Shown: piece after piece, positions 41,955 through 50,183 of the stretch
How the letters are laid out: every line of letters begins with the position of its first letter
Numbering within the stretch: the stretch's first letter is position 1
Source of the DNA: Desulfobaccales bacterium
GTDB taxonomy: Bacteria > Desulfobacterota > Desulfobaccia > Desulfobaccales > 0-14-0-80-60-11
Length of the DNA: 64,000 nucleotides
NCBI GenBank assembly: GCA_041648175.1
Contig: JBAZPO010000002.1
Coordinates: 248,001 to 312,000 of the forward strand
Direction of reading: 5' to 3'
The notes under the pieces: generated by a model
What the model was told of the DNA's origin: nothing
The model's input: only the letters and a program-made list of their open reading frames with translations
Databases searched by the model: none
Made by a program: the position numbers and the translations under genes

Positions 41955-43065
41955 ATGTTACCGGATAGCGTAGATCTTAAAACCAGATTAAAAGGATTAC
42001 AGGACCGCATAGAAACCCTTCGAGGTCATCTTTGATCTGGCGGGCAAACAGGTCAGACTGCGGCATTTAGAAGAATTGATGGCCGCGCCGGAGCTCTGGG
42101 ACGACCAGGCCCGGGCCGCGGACATCCTCAGAGAACGGGCCTCGCTCATCCAGGCGACGGAAGAATATGAGGCGCGGCGCAAACAACTGGAGGACCTCGA
42201 GCTCCTCTTGGATATGGCCCTGGAAGAAGCGGACCAGCAGGCCCTGAAAGAAGTGGTCAGGGACCTGACCGCCATGGAGCGCGACTTCTCCGACTGGGAG
42301 CTCAAACTGCTCCTGGGCGGCGAAGAAGACGAGAAGAACGCCATCATCACCATCCATGCCGGGGCCGGCGGCACCGAAGCCCAGGATTGGGCCGAGATTC
42401 TGACCCGCATGTATCTGCGCTACGCTGAGCGCAAAGGGTTTAAGGCCGAGACCATCGATCTGCTGCCCGGTGACGAAGCTGGGGTCAAGAGCGTCACTTT
42501 CACTCTGAGCGGTCCTTACGCCTTCGGCTTTATGAAAAGCGAAAACGGCATCCACCGCCTGGTGCGCATCTCGCCTTTCGACGCCAGCGGCCGCCGCCAC
42601 ACCTCCTTTGCCGCGGTGCAGGTCCTGCCCGAGGTGGACGACCGCATCGAGATCGATATTCAGGAGAAAGACCTGCGCATCGACACCTTCCGGGCCAGCG
42701 GCCCCGGGGGCCAGCACGTTAACAAGACCTCATCCGCGGTTCGCCTCACCCATATACCCAGCGGCATCGTGGTTTCGTCCCAGACGGAGCGCTCCCAGCA
42801 CCGCAACCGGGAACTGGCCATGAAGGTGCTCCGGGCCCGCCTCTATAACTTGGAGAAGCGCAAACGGGCTGAAAAGAAACAAGAACTACAAGATACCCAG
42901 AAAGATATCTCCTGGGGCAGCCAGATTCGCTCCTACACGCTCCAGCCCTACCGCATGATCAAAGACCACCGCACCAAGCATGAAGAGGGCAACGTGGATG
43001 CGGTCTTAGACGGCGACTTGGACCGTTTCGTGGAGGCCTATCTGCTTAATCCGGGGGAAGAATAA
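41955..43065 (+). CDS. prfB: Peptide chain release factor 2 (programmed +1 frameshift)
   Basis: RF2 releases peptides at TGA/TAA. ATG 41955 follows AGGAGG. The first frame runs 26 codons to CTT TGA, with the in-frame TGA at 42033-42035 as codon 27; skipping the T continues as LDLAGKQVRLRHLEELMA in the main frame. An SD-like GAGG sits just upstream of CTT, as in classical prfB autoregulation. Downstream blocks are HAGAGGTEAQDWAE, the catalytic GGQ in SGPGGQHVNKTSSAVR, and SQRQ-type SQTERSQHRNRE. It spans about 370 residues. Confidence 0.95.
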
Positions 43066-43105
43066 GAATCTTGCCAATGCCACGAATCGTAAAATAGTCA
43101 ATTCT

Positions 43106-43149
43106 GTAGCCGCGAGCTTTAGCAAGCGCGGGCTGAAGCCTGCGGCTAC
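43106..43149. repeat. Intergenic palindrome (GTAGCCGC...GCGGCTAC)
   Basis: Outer 8-bp arms enclose a Ser/Gly-codon-like GC-rich core with CGCGGGCT. It lies between prfB and the DUF3786 gene and is typical of dispersed 'tagccgcaggcttcagcc' repeats. Confidence 0.5.
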
Positions 43150-43186
43150 CCTATTTTCCCTACAGGATTGCTCATGGACCGATGCG

Positions 43187-43810
43187 ATGCTCTATAACCG
43201 TTGCGCCGAGGTGGATGAGAATTTTTGGCGGGATTTGGCCCAGGCCGATCCGGAGGACATCCTCCGCCGCACCGGCGTCCGTCGTCAAAAGAATGTCTTG
43301 CGCTTCTCTTTCTTTAATCAAGAAGCGGTGGTGGATTTGGACCAGAAACGGGTTTTCCGAACCGCGACACCCGAAGAGGAGCCGGGTTTCCGGCGCTGCC
43401 TGGTCACCTTACTTTTCCTGCTTTTGGTAGATACCGCAGGGTTGGGGCCGCCCTCCAGTCCCATGGAACTGACCGGGGCCACCACTTTTTTCCAGAGCCG
43501 CGGGCCCCATGCCATCCCGAGCGCCCCCCTGGAAGAACGGTTTGGCCGGGACCTATCCGGTTTTTTAGAGGCCGGCCGTCGTCTGGGCGGCGAACCTCGT
43601 GACCGCGGTGACGGCGCTTTTGCCTTGTCGGTTTATCCGGGACTGAGCGTTGAAGTAACTCTCTGGGAAGCGGATGACGAGTTTCCGGCCCAGGTGTCTT
43701 TCACGGTACCATCCGGCCTGGACCGTTTCTGGCAACTGGATGCGGTGTTGGGCCTCATGGGCCTGGTGGTTAAGGAACTCCTCAGGGTGGCCGCGCCAAT
43801 GGCCGGTTAG
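43187..43810 (+). CDS. DUF3786 family protein
   Basis: This 207-residue protein has MLYNRCAEVDENFWRDLAQADPEDILRRTGV, LVTLLFLLLVDTAG, ATTFFQSRGPHAIPS and ADDEFPAQVSFTVPSGLDRFWQLDAVLGL, the block order of DUF3786. The family is largely found in anaerobes with corrinoid metabolism and often neighbours corrinoid iron-sulfur proteins; its role is unknown. The proximity to the cobalamin cluster is consistent with that. Confidence 0.82.
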   Translation: MLYNRCAEVDENFWRDLAQADPEDILRRTGVRRQKNVLRFSFFNQEAVVDLDQKRVFRTATPEEEPGFRRCLVTLLFLLLVDTAGLGPPSSPMELTGATTFFQSRGPHAIPSAPLEERFGRDLSGFLEAGRRLGGEPRDRGDGAFALSVYPGLSVEVTLWEADDEFPAQVSFTVPSGLDRFWQLDAVLGLMGLVVKELLRVAAPMAG

Positions 43811-43823
43811 CCTGGATAGTGTG

Positions 43824-44009
43824 CTAAGCCGGGCCTTTGGCCCCGATATCATTAATTTTCGTTGGGGCGGGTGGCGGGAAAACTTCGAATGGCCCGCAAA
43901 AATCGAAAACCTCGATATCTTCAAATACGACGATACCAACACGCTTTCTTATCGTAGTTGCCTTGAATCGCCTGATAAACATTCCAGCCATTTTATTCTT
44001 GAATACCAA
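43824..44009 (-). pseudogene. 5' remnant of a DJ-1/PfpI-family gene
   Basis: The minus-strand frame encodes KRVGIVVFEDIEVFDFCGPFEVF, an unmistakable match to the first strand-helix-strand of DJ-1/PfpI (GATase1-like) proteins. It then diverges and stops after about 18 unrelated residues. The remaining 150 or so residues of a normal domain, including the catalytic Cys, are missing. It is probably a deletion remnant. The rest of the 43811-44069 gap shows no other gene. Confidence 0.55.
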
Positions 44010-44069
44010 GCACCACTAAAGCAAGACGCACAGAGCACCGATAGCTGAACATACTCCCCCGGTCTGCTG

Positions 44070-44522
44070 CTACCGGTGGATCAGTATGAAGATCAGGGAA
44101 ATGGCCCACGCCAGCGAAAACAAGATTGGGGCACCCAGGAGATAATATTTGGACGGCATACAACCCAAAACCTGGAGCCACACTGGTGCTTTCTTCTCGG
44201 CGGCCTCGGTTTTTAATATCTGAAATTTCGGATTATTGACGTGTTCCGGCTTCGAAGCAATTTCGTTGGCTTTGGCTTGCCATACCTTCTGAAACAAGCT
44301 GGTTCTGCCAATGGATAAAACCCAGATAAATGAGAATACCGCACCGGCTAAAAAGATAAACCAATTTTTCGGGATAAAGCCCCCGGCTAAATTTAGGGCC
44401 GAGACGAGCAAGCTATTGACCACAAGAAGCACCTGGAGCTTGTTCGTTTTAATCGGATTTTCTTTGGCCCAGAGGTCTATATAGGCCTTATATGCCGCAT
44501 AATCGTTTTCTTCTTCACTCAT
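44070..44522 (-). CDS. Small integral membrane protein of unknown function
   Basis: This 150-residue protein has an acidic N terminus (MSEEENDYAAYKAYIDLWAKENP) and three hydrophobic helices: VLLVVNSLLVSALNLAGGF, WFIFLAGAVFSFIWVLSI and YYLLGAPILFSLAWAISLIFILI. A charged loop (AKANEIASKPEHVNNPKFQIL) lies between the second and third. ATG 44522 is chosen; a TTG two codons upstream is nearer to AGGGGA. The family was not recognised. It is downstream of the ArsM-like gene on the same strand, 66 bp away. Confidence 0.65.
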   Translation of the reverse strand: MSEEENDYAAYKAYIDLWAKENPIKTNKLQVLLVVNSLLVSALNLAGGFIPKNWFIFLAGAVFSFIWVLSIGRTSLFQKVWQAKANEIASKPEHVNNPKFQILKTEAAEKKAPVWLQVLGCMPSKYYLLGAPILFSLAWAISLIFILIHR

Positions 44523-44588
44523 GAGCAATCAATCCCCTGTTAGCTTTCGTTCTTACTCCCACCCGGCCCGGGCGGGCTATTTCGGTTT

Positions 44589-45431
44589 TCAGGTGCTGCC
44601 GGGTTCGCAGGCCACCTCGGTAAGGGGCTCCGACAGGTGTTCGGCCTGGGAGCGGATGGCGTCTTGGGCACTCGCATCCACGAGTTTTTCCCCATAAAAC
44701 AAGGCCCCTTCGGTGTAGGGGGAACTCTTGAAACCGGTGTAGCGCTTGAGCGCGGCACGGTGGAAGCCGGCTTTAAGCAGCAAGCCCAGGAAATCCATTC
44801 CCGGGATGGCCCCGCCGATTCACTGGTACCAGTTGGCAACCTGATCTTGCCGGTCCGAGGGCAGCGCCGCCACCAGGACCATATCCGCGAGCATGAGGCG
44901 GCCACCGGGTTTCAAGACCCGGTGGGCCTCTTGCAGCGCCTTGGCCTTATTGAGGGTGAGGTTGAAGACGCCGTTTGAGATCACTGCGTCAAAGTCGTTG
45001 TCCGGGAAGGGCAGGGCCTCGGCGTCGGCCACCTGAAAACTGACCTGGGGCCAGCCCAGCCGCGCCAGGTGGGCCCGGGCCTGCTGGAGCATGGCGAAGG
45101 TGACGTCGATCCCCACCACCCGGCCGCCCGGCCCCGCCAGGTGAGCCGCTACCAGGGAGTCCACCCCAGCTCCGCAGCCGATATCCAGGATTGCGTCCCC
45201 GGGATAGAGGGGACCCAGGCCGAAGGGATTGCCCACACCGCAGAAGGCGGCCAATATCTCCGGAGGAAAATCCCGGAGGATCTCCAAAGGATAGCCTTGC
45301 CGGGTCATCCCCTCTTTCCCCGTGGGGTATTTAAAGCAACACCCGGCCCCCTCTACGGCCACCTTGGCATACTTCTCCAGGATGCCGGTACGAATCTGGC
45401 GGATTTCTGCTTCGGTCATTTCAGGACTCAT
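44589..45431 (-). CDS. ArsM-like SAM methyltransferase with predicted selenocysteine (Sec204)
   Basis: This 280-residue Rossmann-fold methyltransferase resembles ArsM arsenite methyltransferases: GCCFKYPTG with Cys31-Cys32, SAM motif LDIGCGAGVDSLVAA, DAEALPFPDNDFDAVISNGVFNL and RVLKPGGRLMLADMV. An in-frame TGA (44822-44820) interrupts WYQ-U-IGGAIPGMDFLGLLLKAGF, where ArsM proteins have a conserved Cys in a C-x-GA motif. Similarity continues through FKSSPYTEGALFYGEK. A SECIS-like hairpin sits at the right distance. ATG 45431 follows AAAGGG. Substrate could be As, Se or another metalloid; this is inference. Confidence 0.75.
44785..44822 (-). promoter_or_regulatory. Putative bacterial SECIS element of the ArsM-like gene
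   Basis: After the TGA come 14 nt, then a perfect stem CCCGGGAA/TTCCTGGG (one G-T pair) with the G-containing apical loop TGGAT, 23-27 nt past the codon. This matches the size and position expected for SelB-dependent SECIS. Confidence 0.65.
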
Positions 45432-45452
45432 GGTTTTCCCTTTAAAGCTTTT

Positions 45453-45508
45453 TGTAGGGGGGGACCTGCGTGTCCCCCCTGAGGCGCACACACAGGTGCG
45501 CCCCTACA
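45453..45508. repeat. Compound intergenic palindrome (TGTAGGGG...CCCCTACA)
   Basis: Outer arms TGTAGGGG/CCCCTACA enclose two inner hairpins, GGGGGAC/GTCCCCC-type and GGCGCAC/GTGCGCC. It lies between the flavin reductase stop and the ArsM-like start. A related GGGCGACCC/GGGTCGCCC hairpin lies at about 37108-37125. Confidence 0.6.
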
Positions 45509-45510
45509 AT

Positions 45511-46080
45511 TCATCCGATATCTTTGCCGACGGCAAAGGCCTGGCCCAGAAATTTCCCGATGCCGTGATAGGTACGAATCTCGGGACCGAAGATGATAGG
45601 CCGGACTTGCTCGATATCCGGAAAGCCCTTTGGCCCGATGACGCTCTCATCGGCCTTGACGTCCAAAATCTCCCCGATGAACAAGGTGTGCAGGCCGATT
45701 TCCAGAGTATGGATCAGCTTGCACTCCAGCACGAGGGGGAACTCGTCCACATAGGGGGCGTCCACCACGTTGCTGGCCACCGGGGTGAGGCGGGCGGTGG
45801 CGAACTTGTTCACGTCCCGGCCCGTGGCCATGCCCAGATAATCGGCTTCCCGGACGTGAGCTTCGGAGGGCACGCTGATAGTAAAGGCCTGGCGTTGGAC
45901 CAGGTTTCCGTAAGTGTAAGTGGCTTTGCGCAAGGAGACGCCGATGGCCGGGGGTTTGGAGCAGCAAATGGAGGCCCAGGCCGCGGTCATGGCGTTGGGT
46001 TTGTCGTTGGCGTCGTAGGTCCCCACTACCCACACCGGGGTAGGTAAGGCCATAGTCCTGGGGCCGATGGATTTTTTCAT
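45511..46080 (-). CDS. Flavin reductase / flavoredoxin-like FMN protein
   Basis: This 189-residue split-barrel FMN-binding protein begins KKSIGPRTMALPTPVWVVGTYD and contains PNAMTAAWASICCSKPPAIGVSL (FMN-binding), FTISVPSEAHVREADYLGM and HTLFIGEILDVKAD. It resembles the flavoredoxin proteins of sulfate reducers, which carry electrons or reduce flavins. AAAGGAT precedes the ATG. It lies directly upstream of the ArsM-like gene on the same strand, although a compound hairpin separates them. Confidence 0.88.
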   Translation of the reverse strand: MKKSIGPRTMALPTPVWVVGTYDANDKPNAMTAAWASICCSKPPAIGVSLRKATYTYGNLVQRQAFTISVPSEAHVREADYLGMATGRDVNKFATARLTPVASNVVDAPYVDEFPLVLECKLIHTLEIGLHTLFIGEILDVKADESVIGPKGFPDIEQVRPIIFGPEIRTYHGIGKFLGQAFAVGKDIG

Positions 46081-46154
46081 GACAATATCCTTTCTTGGCA
46101 GATGGAGTATGACACATGGTTCAGGGTGCTTTGGTTGAGACCCTGATTAATAAT

Positions 46155-46814
46155 TTAAGCAGCCGATAGCGCTCCGTCCACTTTCCGGGCAGAAATTACC
46201 ACAAAACCACCTGCACCAAAGCCATTCCGCACCGGTTCCGGTTCGGTGATTTCGGACAAACCCTTGAAAATGGTCTGACAGAGTTTTTTATCCGTATATC
46301 CCAATCGTTTAAGCCAGGTCAAGATGTCCCTGACCCCGTAAAACCGGGCGTCACGGTAGAACTTACTCTGTAGGCGGTTGGCCTCGTATAAGCGACCGAG
46401 AGGACTGTCTTTATCGATCATGCCGATGAGAATCCGGCCTGAGGGGATGAGCACCCGGGTGGCCTCCATGAGAGCCTGGAAAGGGTCCCGGAAGAAACAC
46501 AGCGCGGTGATGATGGCCACCAGGTCAAAGGATTCCTGAAGAAAGGGCAGGGCTTCGGCCACGGCCTGAACCACCTGAATGCCGCGCTCTTGGGCGATGG
46601 CGGCCATGGCCCGGGCCGGTTCGATCCCCACGGCGATTCCTAAGGGCGTGGCGAACCGACCGGTGCCCACCCCCAGTTCCAGGCCGCATTGGTGCGGGCC
46701 GGCCAAGGTTTTTAAGGCCCGGAGTTCGGACTCATAACAGAGACGGTGTTTTTCAAACCAGGCGTCATATTCCTGGGCTGAGGATTCAAAGACGTGCGTG
46801 CCGGGCTTATCCAT
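46155..46814 (-). CDS. Class I SAM-dependent methyltransferase
   Basis: This 219-residue methyltransferase has YDAWFEKHRLCYESELRALKTL, the SAM motif CGLELGVGTGRFATPLG, VGIEPARAMAAIA, EALPFLQESFDLVAIITALCFF and RVLIPSGRILIGMIDKDSPLG. This is the Methyltransf_11 pattern. The substrate is unknown; the Trp/Phe-rich N terminus is often seen in small-molecule methyltransferases. AGGAGG lies 9 nt before ATG. It is 75 bp upstream of the flavin reductase on the same strand. Confidence 0.85.
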   Translation of the reverse strand: MDKPGTHVFESSAQEYDAWFEKHRLCYESELRALKTLAGPHQCGLELGVGTGRFATPLGIAVGIEPARAMAAIAQERGIQVVQAVAEALPFLQESFDLVAIITALCFFRDPFQALMEATRVLIPSGRILIGMIDKDSPLGRLYEANRLQSKFYRDARFYGVRDILTWLKRLGYTDKKLCQTIFKGLSEITEPEPVRNGFGAGGFVVISARKVDGALSAA

Positions 46815-46914
46815 ATCGGGTTTCCTCCTGGGCGGAGGCCGATGTCGTGAACGAAAAATGGGGCAAGGCGCCGGGCGCCTTACCCCTCGGTTGGGCTGAC
46901 GGGTCAGAGAAACC

Positions 46915-48189
46915 TTATTCGGCTTCGTCCAGGATCAGGGCGTCGGCGATGACTTCCCAGATATATTTTACCTCGATGTCCAGTTTGAATTTCGGCTTCA
47001 GGTTTTTCATGATCTGGTCCCGGCAATTGGAACAGGCGACCACTACCAAGTCGGCGCCTGTGGCCTTGATGTCATCGGCCTTGAATCTGCCGTGTTCCGT
47101 CTTTTCCTTCTCAAAAGGTCCGGGCCAGTTGCCGGCGCCGGCGCCGCAGCAGAAGGAGTCCATTTTGGTATGGGGCAGTTCGACGAAATCTTTCATGTCG
47201 AAGCAATACGAGAGGATCTCCCGCATCTTGTCGAAGTTGGAGTCGTCTCCGAAGGCGTAGTAGGCTGCGCGGCCATGTTTACAGGAGTCGTGCCAGGTGA
47301 AAATGCGGTCGGCGTGCACCGATTTATCCACCTTGATGCGGCCCTCTTTGAGCCACGAAAGGAGCACGTCGAAAAGGTATACGAAATTGTGGCCGGTTTC
47401 CGGGCCAAACTCGTTCATGAAATATTTTTCGAGATTCATGCGGGTGCCCCAGGAGGAGCCGCCGCAGTCCGGCAAGATCATGGTCTTGGCCTTGAGCCGT
47501 TTCATGTTGTCCATTTTGCGCCGGGCAAACTCCTTGCTGGCCTCCCAGTCGCAGGTAAAGATGCCCCAATCCACTGATTCCCAGTTGGTGGATGAGGTGG
47601 TCCAATCGACCTTGGCGGCATAAAAGACCTTCCACCACCACTTCATATCGTCGGGCTCGGCGTAGGCTTCCTTGGAGTTCTGGTAGTGGATGTAGTCCAC
47701 CCCCACTTTATCCACCGGAGTGACGAAGCCGGGGCAATCTTCTTCGGCCAGTTCCTCGCCCAACTCCTGCAGAAGTTCCACATAATCATCGGTGGGGATG
47801 CCCATGTTGTTGCCGGTGTTGAGGCACATCTTGACGCCCTTGTCGAGCACGCCGGGGACCCGGTCCCGGGGACGGGCTGCTTTGGCGGTGTACCAGATAT
47901 TGGTCAGATGGATGCCCATGGGACAGCCGTGCACACAGCGATAGCAGGCGGTGCAGGTCCACACGAACCGCGCATCGATAAGCTCCTGGTCCATGCCCAA
48001 CAACGCCATGCGGATGCCTTTGCGGCAGTCTAGGTTTTCATCCCGGGTGCTCTCCATGCCGGTAAGGGGACAGCCGCCGGAGCAAGTGCCGCAGGTATAG
48101 CAATAATTTGCATGCGCCGCAGGGACAGCGTCGGCAAATATGCTTTTCTTTTTCCTTTCAGCCAGATTGCTCAGATCCAAAGCATCCAT
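46915..48189 (-). CDS. HdrD/DsrK-like iron-sulfur protein, Cys form
   Basis: This 424-residue protein has two 4Fe-4S ferredoxin motifs (Cys30/33/36/40 and Cys79/82/85/89) and a C-terminal CCG-type domain with TWHDSCKH, SFCCGAGAGN and ACSNCRDQI. Cys242 lies in LPDCGGSSWGTR. It belongs to the heterodisulfide-reductase-like family (HdrD, DsrK, GlpC), cytoplasmic or membrane-associated electron-transfer subunits. It is a paralogue of the next upstream gene, which has a TGA codon at the equivalent of Cys242. GGAGAACC precedes the ATG. Confidence 0.85.
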   Translation of the reverse strand: MDALDLSNLAERKKKSIFADAVPAAHANYCYTCGTCSGGCPLTGMESTRDENLDCRKGIRMALLGMDQELIDARFVWTCTACYRCVHGCPMGIHLTNIWYTAKAARPRDRVPGVLDKGVKMCLNTGNNMGIPTDDYVELLQELGEELAEEDCPGFVTPVDKVGVDYIHYQNSKEAYAEPDDMKWWWKVFYAAKVDWTTSSTNWESVDWGIFTCDWEASKEFARRKMDNMKRLKAKTMILPDCGGSSWGTRMNLEKYFMNEFGPETGHNFVYLFDVLLSWLKEGRIKVDKSVHADRIFTWHDSCKHGRAAYYAFGDDSNFDKMREILSYCFDMKDFVELPHTKMDSFCCGAGAGNWPGPFEKEKTEHGRFKADDIKATGADLVVVACSNCRDQIMKNLKPKFKLDIEVKYIWEVIADALILDEAE

Positions 48190-48334
48190 ATAGGTTCTCC
48201 TTCACCCGGTTGGGCATTTTAACTATGGTACTTTACACGTTCACCATATAAAATTTTGATTGGAAAGAAAAGATTTTTTGACAAGAGTTCGTGAATTTTA
48301 GCACGAACGGTCTATTCAGCAAAAAAATAAGAAA

Positions 48335-48365
48335 AGGCCCGGTGAACCTTGGGTTCACCGGGCCT
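48335..48365 (-). terminator. Strong intrinsic terminator of the Sec-containing HdrD-like gene
   Basis: A perfect 14-bp stem (AGGCCCGGTGAACC and its complement) with a 3-nt loop is followed on the minus strand by TTTCTTATTTTTTT. It lies 45 bp after the gene's stop, so the two HdrD-like paralogues are probably separate transcripts. Confidence 0.9.
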
Positions 48366-48409
48366 GAAAAATGCTTTTTCTGAAGCTTACCTGGACTCAG
48401 ACCAGGGGC

Positions 48410-49765
48410 TTATTCCTCTTCATCCAACACGATGCCGTCCCGCTCAAACTGGGCATCGCGTTCAGCGTGGGCCTTGTCGATTTCTTCGGCACTCCAGGGC
48501 TCATAATCCAGGCACAAGGAAACCAGTTCCCAAAGGTAAAAGGTTTCTTTGTAGTTGCCCATGTCCATCGTGCCCTTCTTAACTTCGCCGGCCAGACCCT
48601 TCATGATCTGGTCCCGGCAGTTGTGGCAGGGGGCGATAACGATCTCGGCGCCAGTGGCCTTGATCTGATCGGCCTTCATCTTGCCGTAAGCCAGGCGCTC
48701 TGCGTCATATGGCATAGCCCAAGCCCCGCCTCCGGCCCCGCAACACAAGTTGTTCATCGGGTCGTCGCACATTTCCCGATAGAGGCTGGGGTCGATGCAC
48801 TGCTGGGCGATCCAGCGGCTTTTTTCCGCGTTGTTGGGCGAATCATTATAAAGCAAAACGGACTTGCGGACGTAATTGCAAGGATCGTGGACGGTGTAGG
48901 TTTCGTGGTACTTATGCGTGTTGAGTTTGATCCTGCCGGACTTAATGTACTCCTCCAGCAGGTCCATTACGCTGACTACCTTGAATTCGTCGAAGACTTC
49001 GGGGAACCAATTTTTGAACCCGACCCGGGTTGCATAGTAGGCATGCCCTCATTCGGGGTACAAAATGGTTTTTGCCTTTAGTCGTCGGGCGTTTTCAATG
49101 ACACGGCCCACCTGCTCCTTCCAGGCCGGGTCGTCGCCGGAGAACAGTCCCCAGTTGACCCCTTCCCAATTGGTGGATGAGACGGTCCAATCTTCCTTGG
49201 CGGCGTAAAAGATCTTCCACCAGAACTTCATATCGTCCGGCTCGCCGAAGGGTTCCTTGGAGTTGACGGTGATGATGACGTTAGCGCCTTCTTTGTCCAC
49301 CGGCACATAGAAGCCGGGACAGGGCTGCTCTTCCTCGGTTTCCAGCTCCACGCCCAGTTCAGCCAGCAGGAACAGGAAATCGTCTTTAGGAATCCCGAGG
49401 TTGTTGCCCCTCTGGAGATTCATCATGGTGCCTTTGTGGATCGGTCCGGGCACCTTGTCCCGATCCCGCAGAGTGCGGCAGGTCCGGAAGGTCTTCATCA
49501 GTTGGATGCCCATGGGGCACTGGTATTGGCAGCGACCGCACAGGGTGCAGACCCAGGGCCATTTGGAATCAATGACCTCCTGCTCCAGGCCCAGGACGAT
49601 GGCCCGGATAGCCTTCCGGGGGTCCCAGCCGGGAACCAGCCCGCTGGCGGGGCAGCCTCCTGCACAGGTGCCACAGGTATAGCAGCGGTCCGCCATATCG
49701 GGGGTAATCCCGATTCTGCGGTGCTTCCTGTCCACCTTGATTTCGTTAACGGCCTCTTCTGGCAT
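48410..49765 (-). CDS. HdrD/DsrK-like iron-sulfur protein with predicted selenocysteine (Sec239)
   Basis: Reading through an in-frame TGA (49051-49049) gives a 451-residue protein colinear with its downstream paralogue. It has ferredoxin motifs Cys28/31/34/38 and Cys73/76/79/83, then KTILYPE-U-GHAYYATR, TVHDPCNY, NLCCGAGGG and APCHNCRDQI. The Sec aligns with Cys242 of the paralogue and with the PxCGHxxx Cys of other CCG proteins. A SECIS-like hairpin follows. GGAGG precedes the ATG by 4 nt. Standard callers would split this into two genes. It likely transfers electrons to or from a heterodisulfide, quinone or sulfur pathway. Confidence 0.85.
49017..49051 (-). promoter_or_regulatory. Putative bacterial SECIS element of the HdrD-like gene
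   Basis: Seventeen nt after the TGA begins the perfect stem AACCCG/CGGGTT with apical loop GGT, at 24-26 nt past the codon. A G-first apical loop at this distance is the expected bacterial SECIS design. Confidence 0.6.
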
Positions 49766-50183
49766 TGGTCCTCCATTAAGTACGTGTTGGTGTGATACTT
49801 CCAGTCAGGCGCAGGCTGCGCAGCCGGCTTGCCTGACATTCTCTCAATCTATGGGGTTATTGAACATTATATCAATAATATACCCTCATATATTTATACA
49901 ATATTTTTATCAGAAAAAAAAGCATTTTTGGGGGTGGTTACGGCAGTGTTTCCGCCCCTTGAGATGCGCCTGGTTTTGTTTCCGGCAAGCAAACCCGCTG
50001 AGAGGGCCGCAAAATTTTTTCGCAGCCAAGCCAATGTTTTGTGATATGAAAATTTTAGTGGGCTGGAAGACACTATTTAATCGCTTGAGGGACCTAGAGG
50101 ATTTCGACGTTGTCTGGCTGCAGAAACATCGTTTGACACCGAAGAGGGCAGGAAATGCACCGTTGCCGGGGTATGATTGAATT
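49766..50183. other. Divergent intergenic region, AT-rich, no gene seen
   Basis: This 418-bp gap lies between the HdrD-like start (minus) and the aldehyde dehydrogenase start (plus). It is AT-rich at 49855-49920 (TATATTTATACAATATT) and must hold both promoters. Short open frames here show no family features. Confidence 0.5.

Noticed and set aside
42033..42035. TGA in prfB as a third selenocysteine codon
   Set aside because: Homology continues in the +1 frame after CTT-TGA, the known prfB shift, not in frame with the TGA.
49829..50044. Small plus-strand ORF in the gap before the aldehyde dehydrogenase
   Set aside because: It has no ribosome site, no conserved features and spans promoter-like AT-rich DNA.
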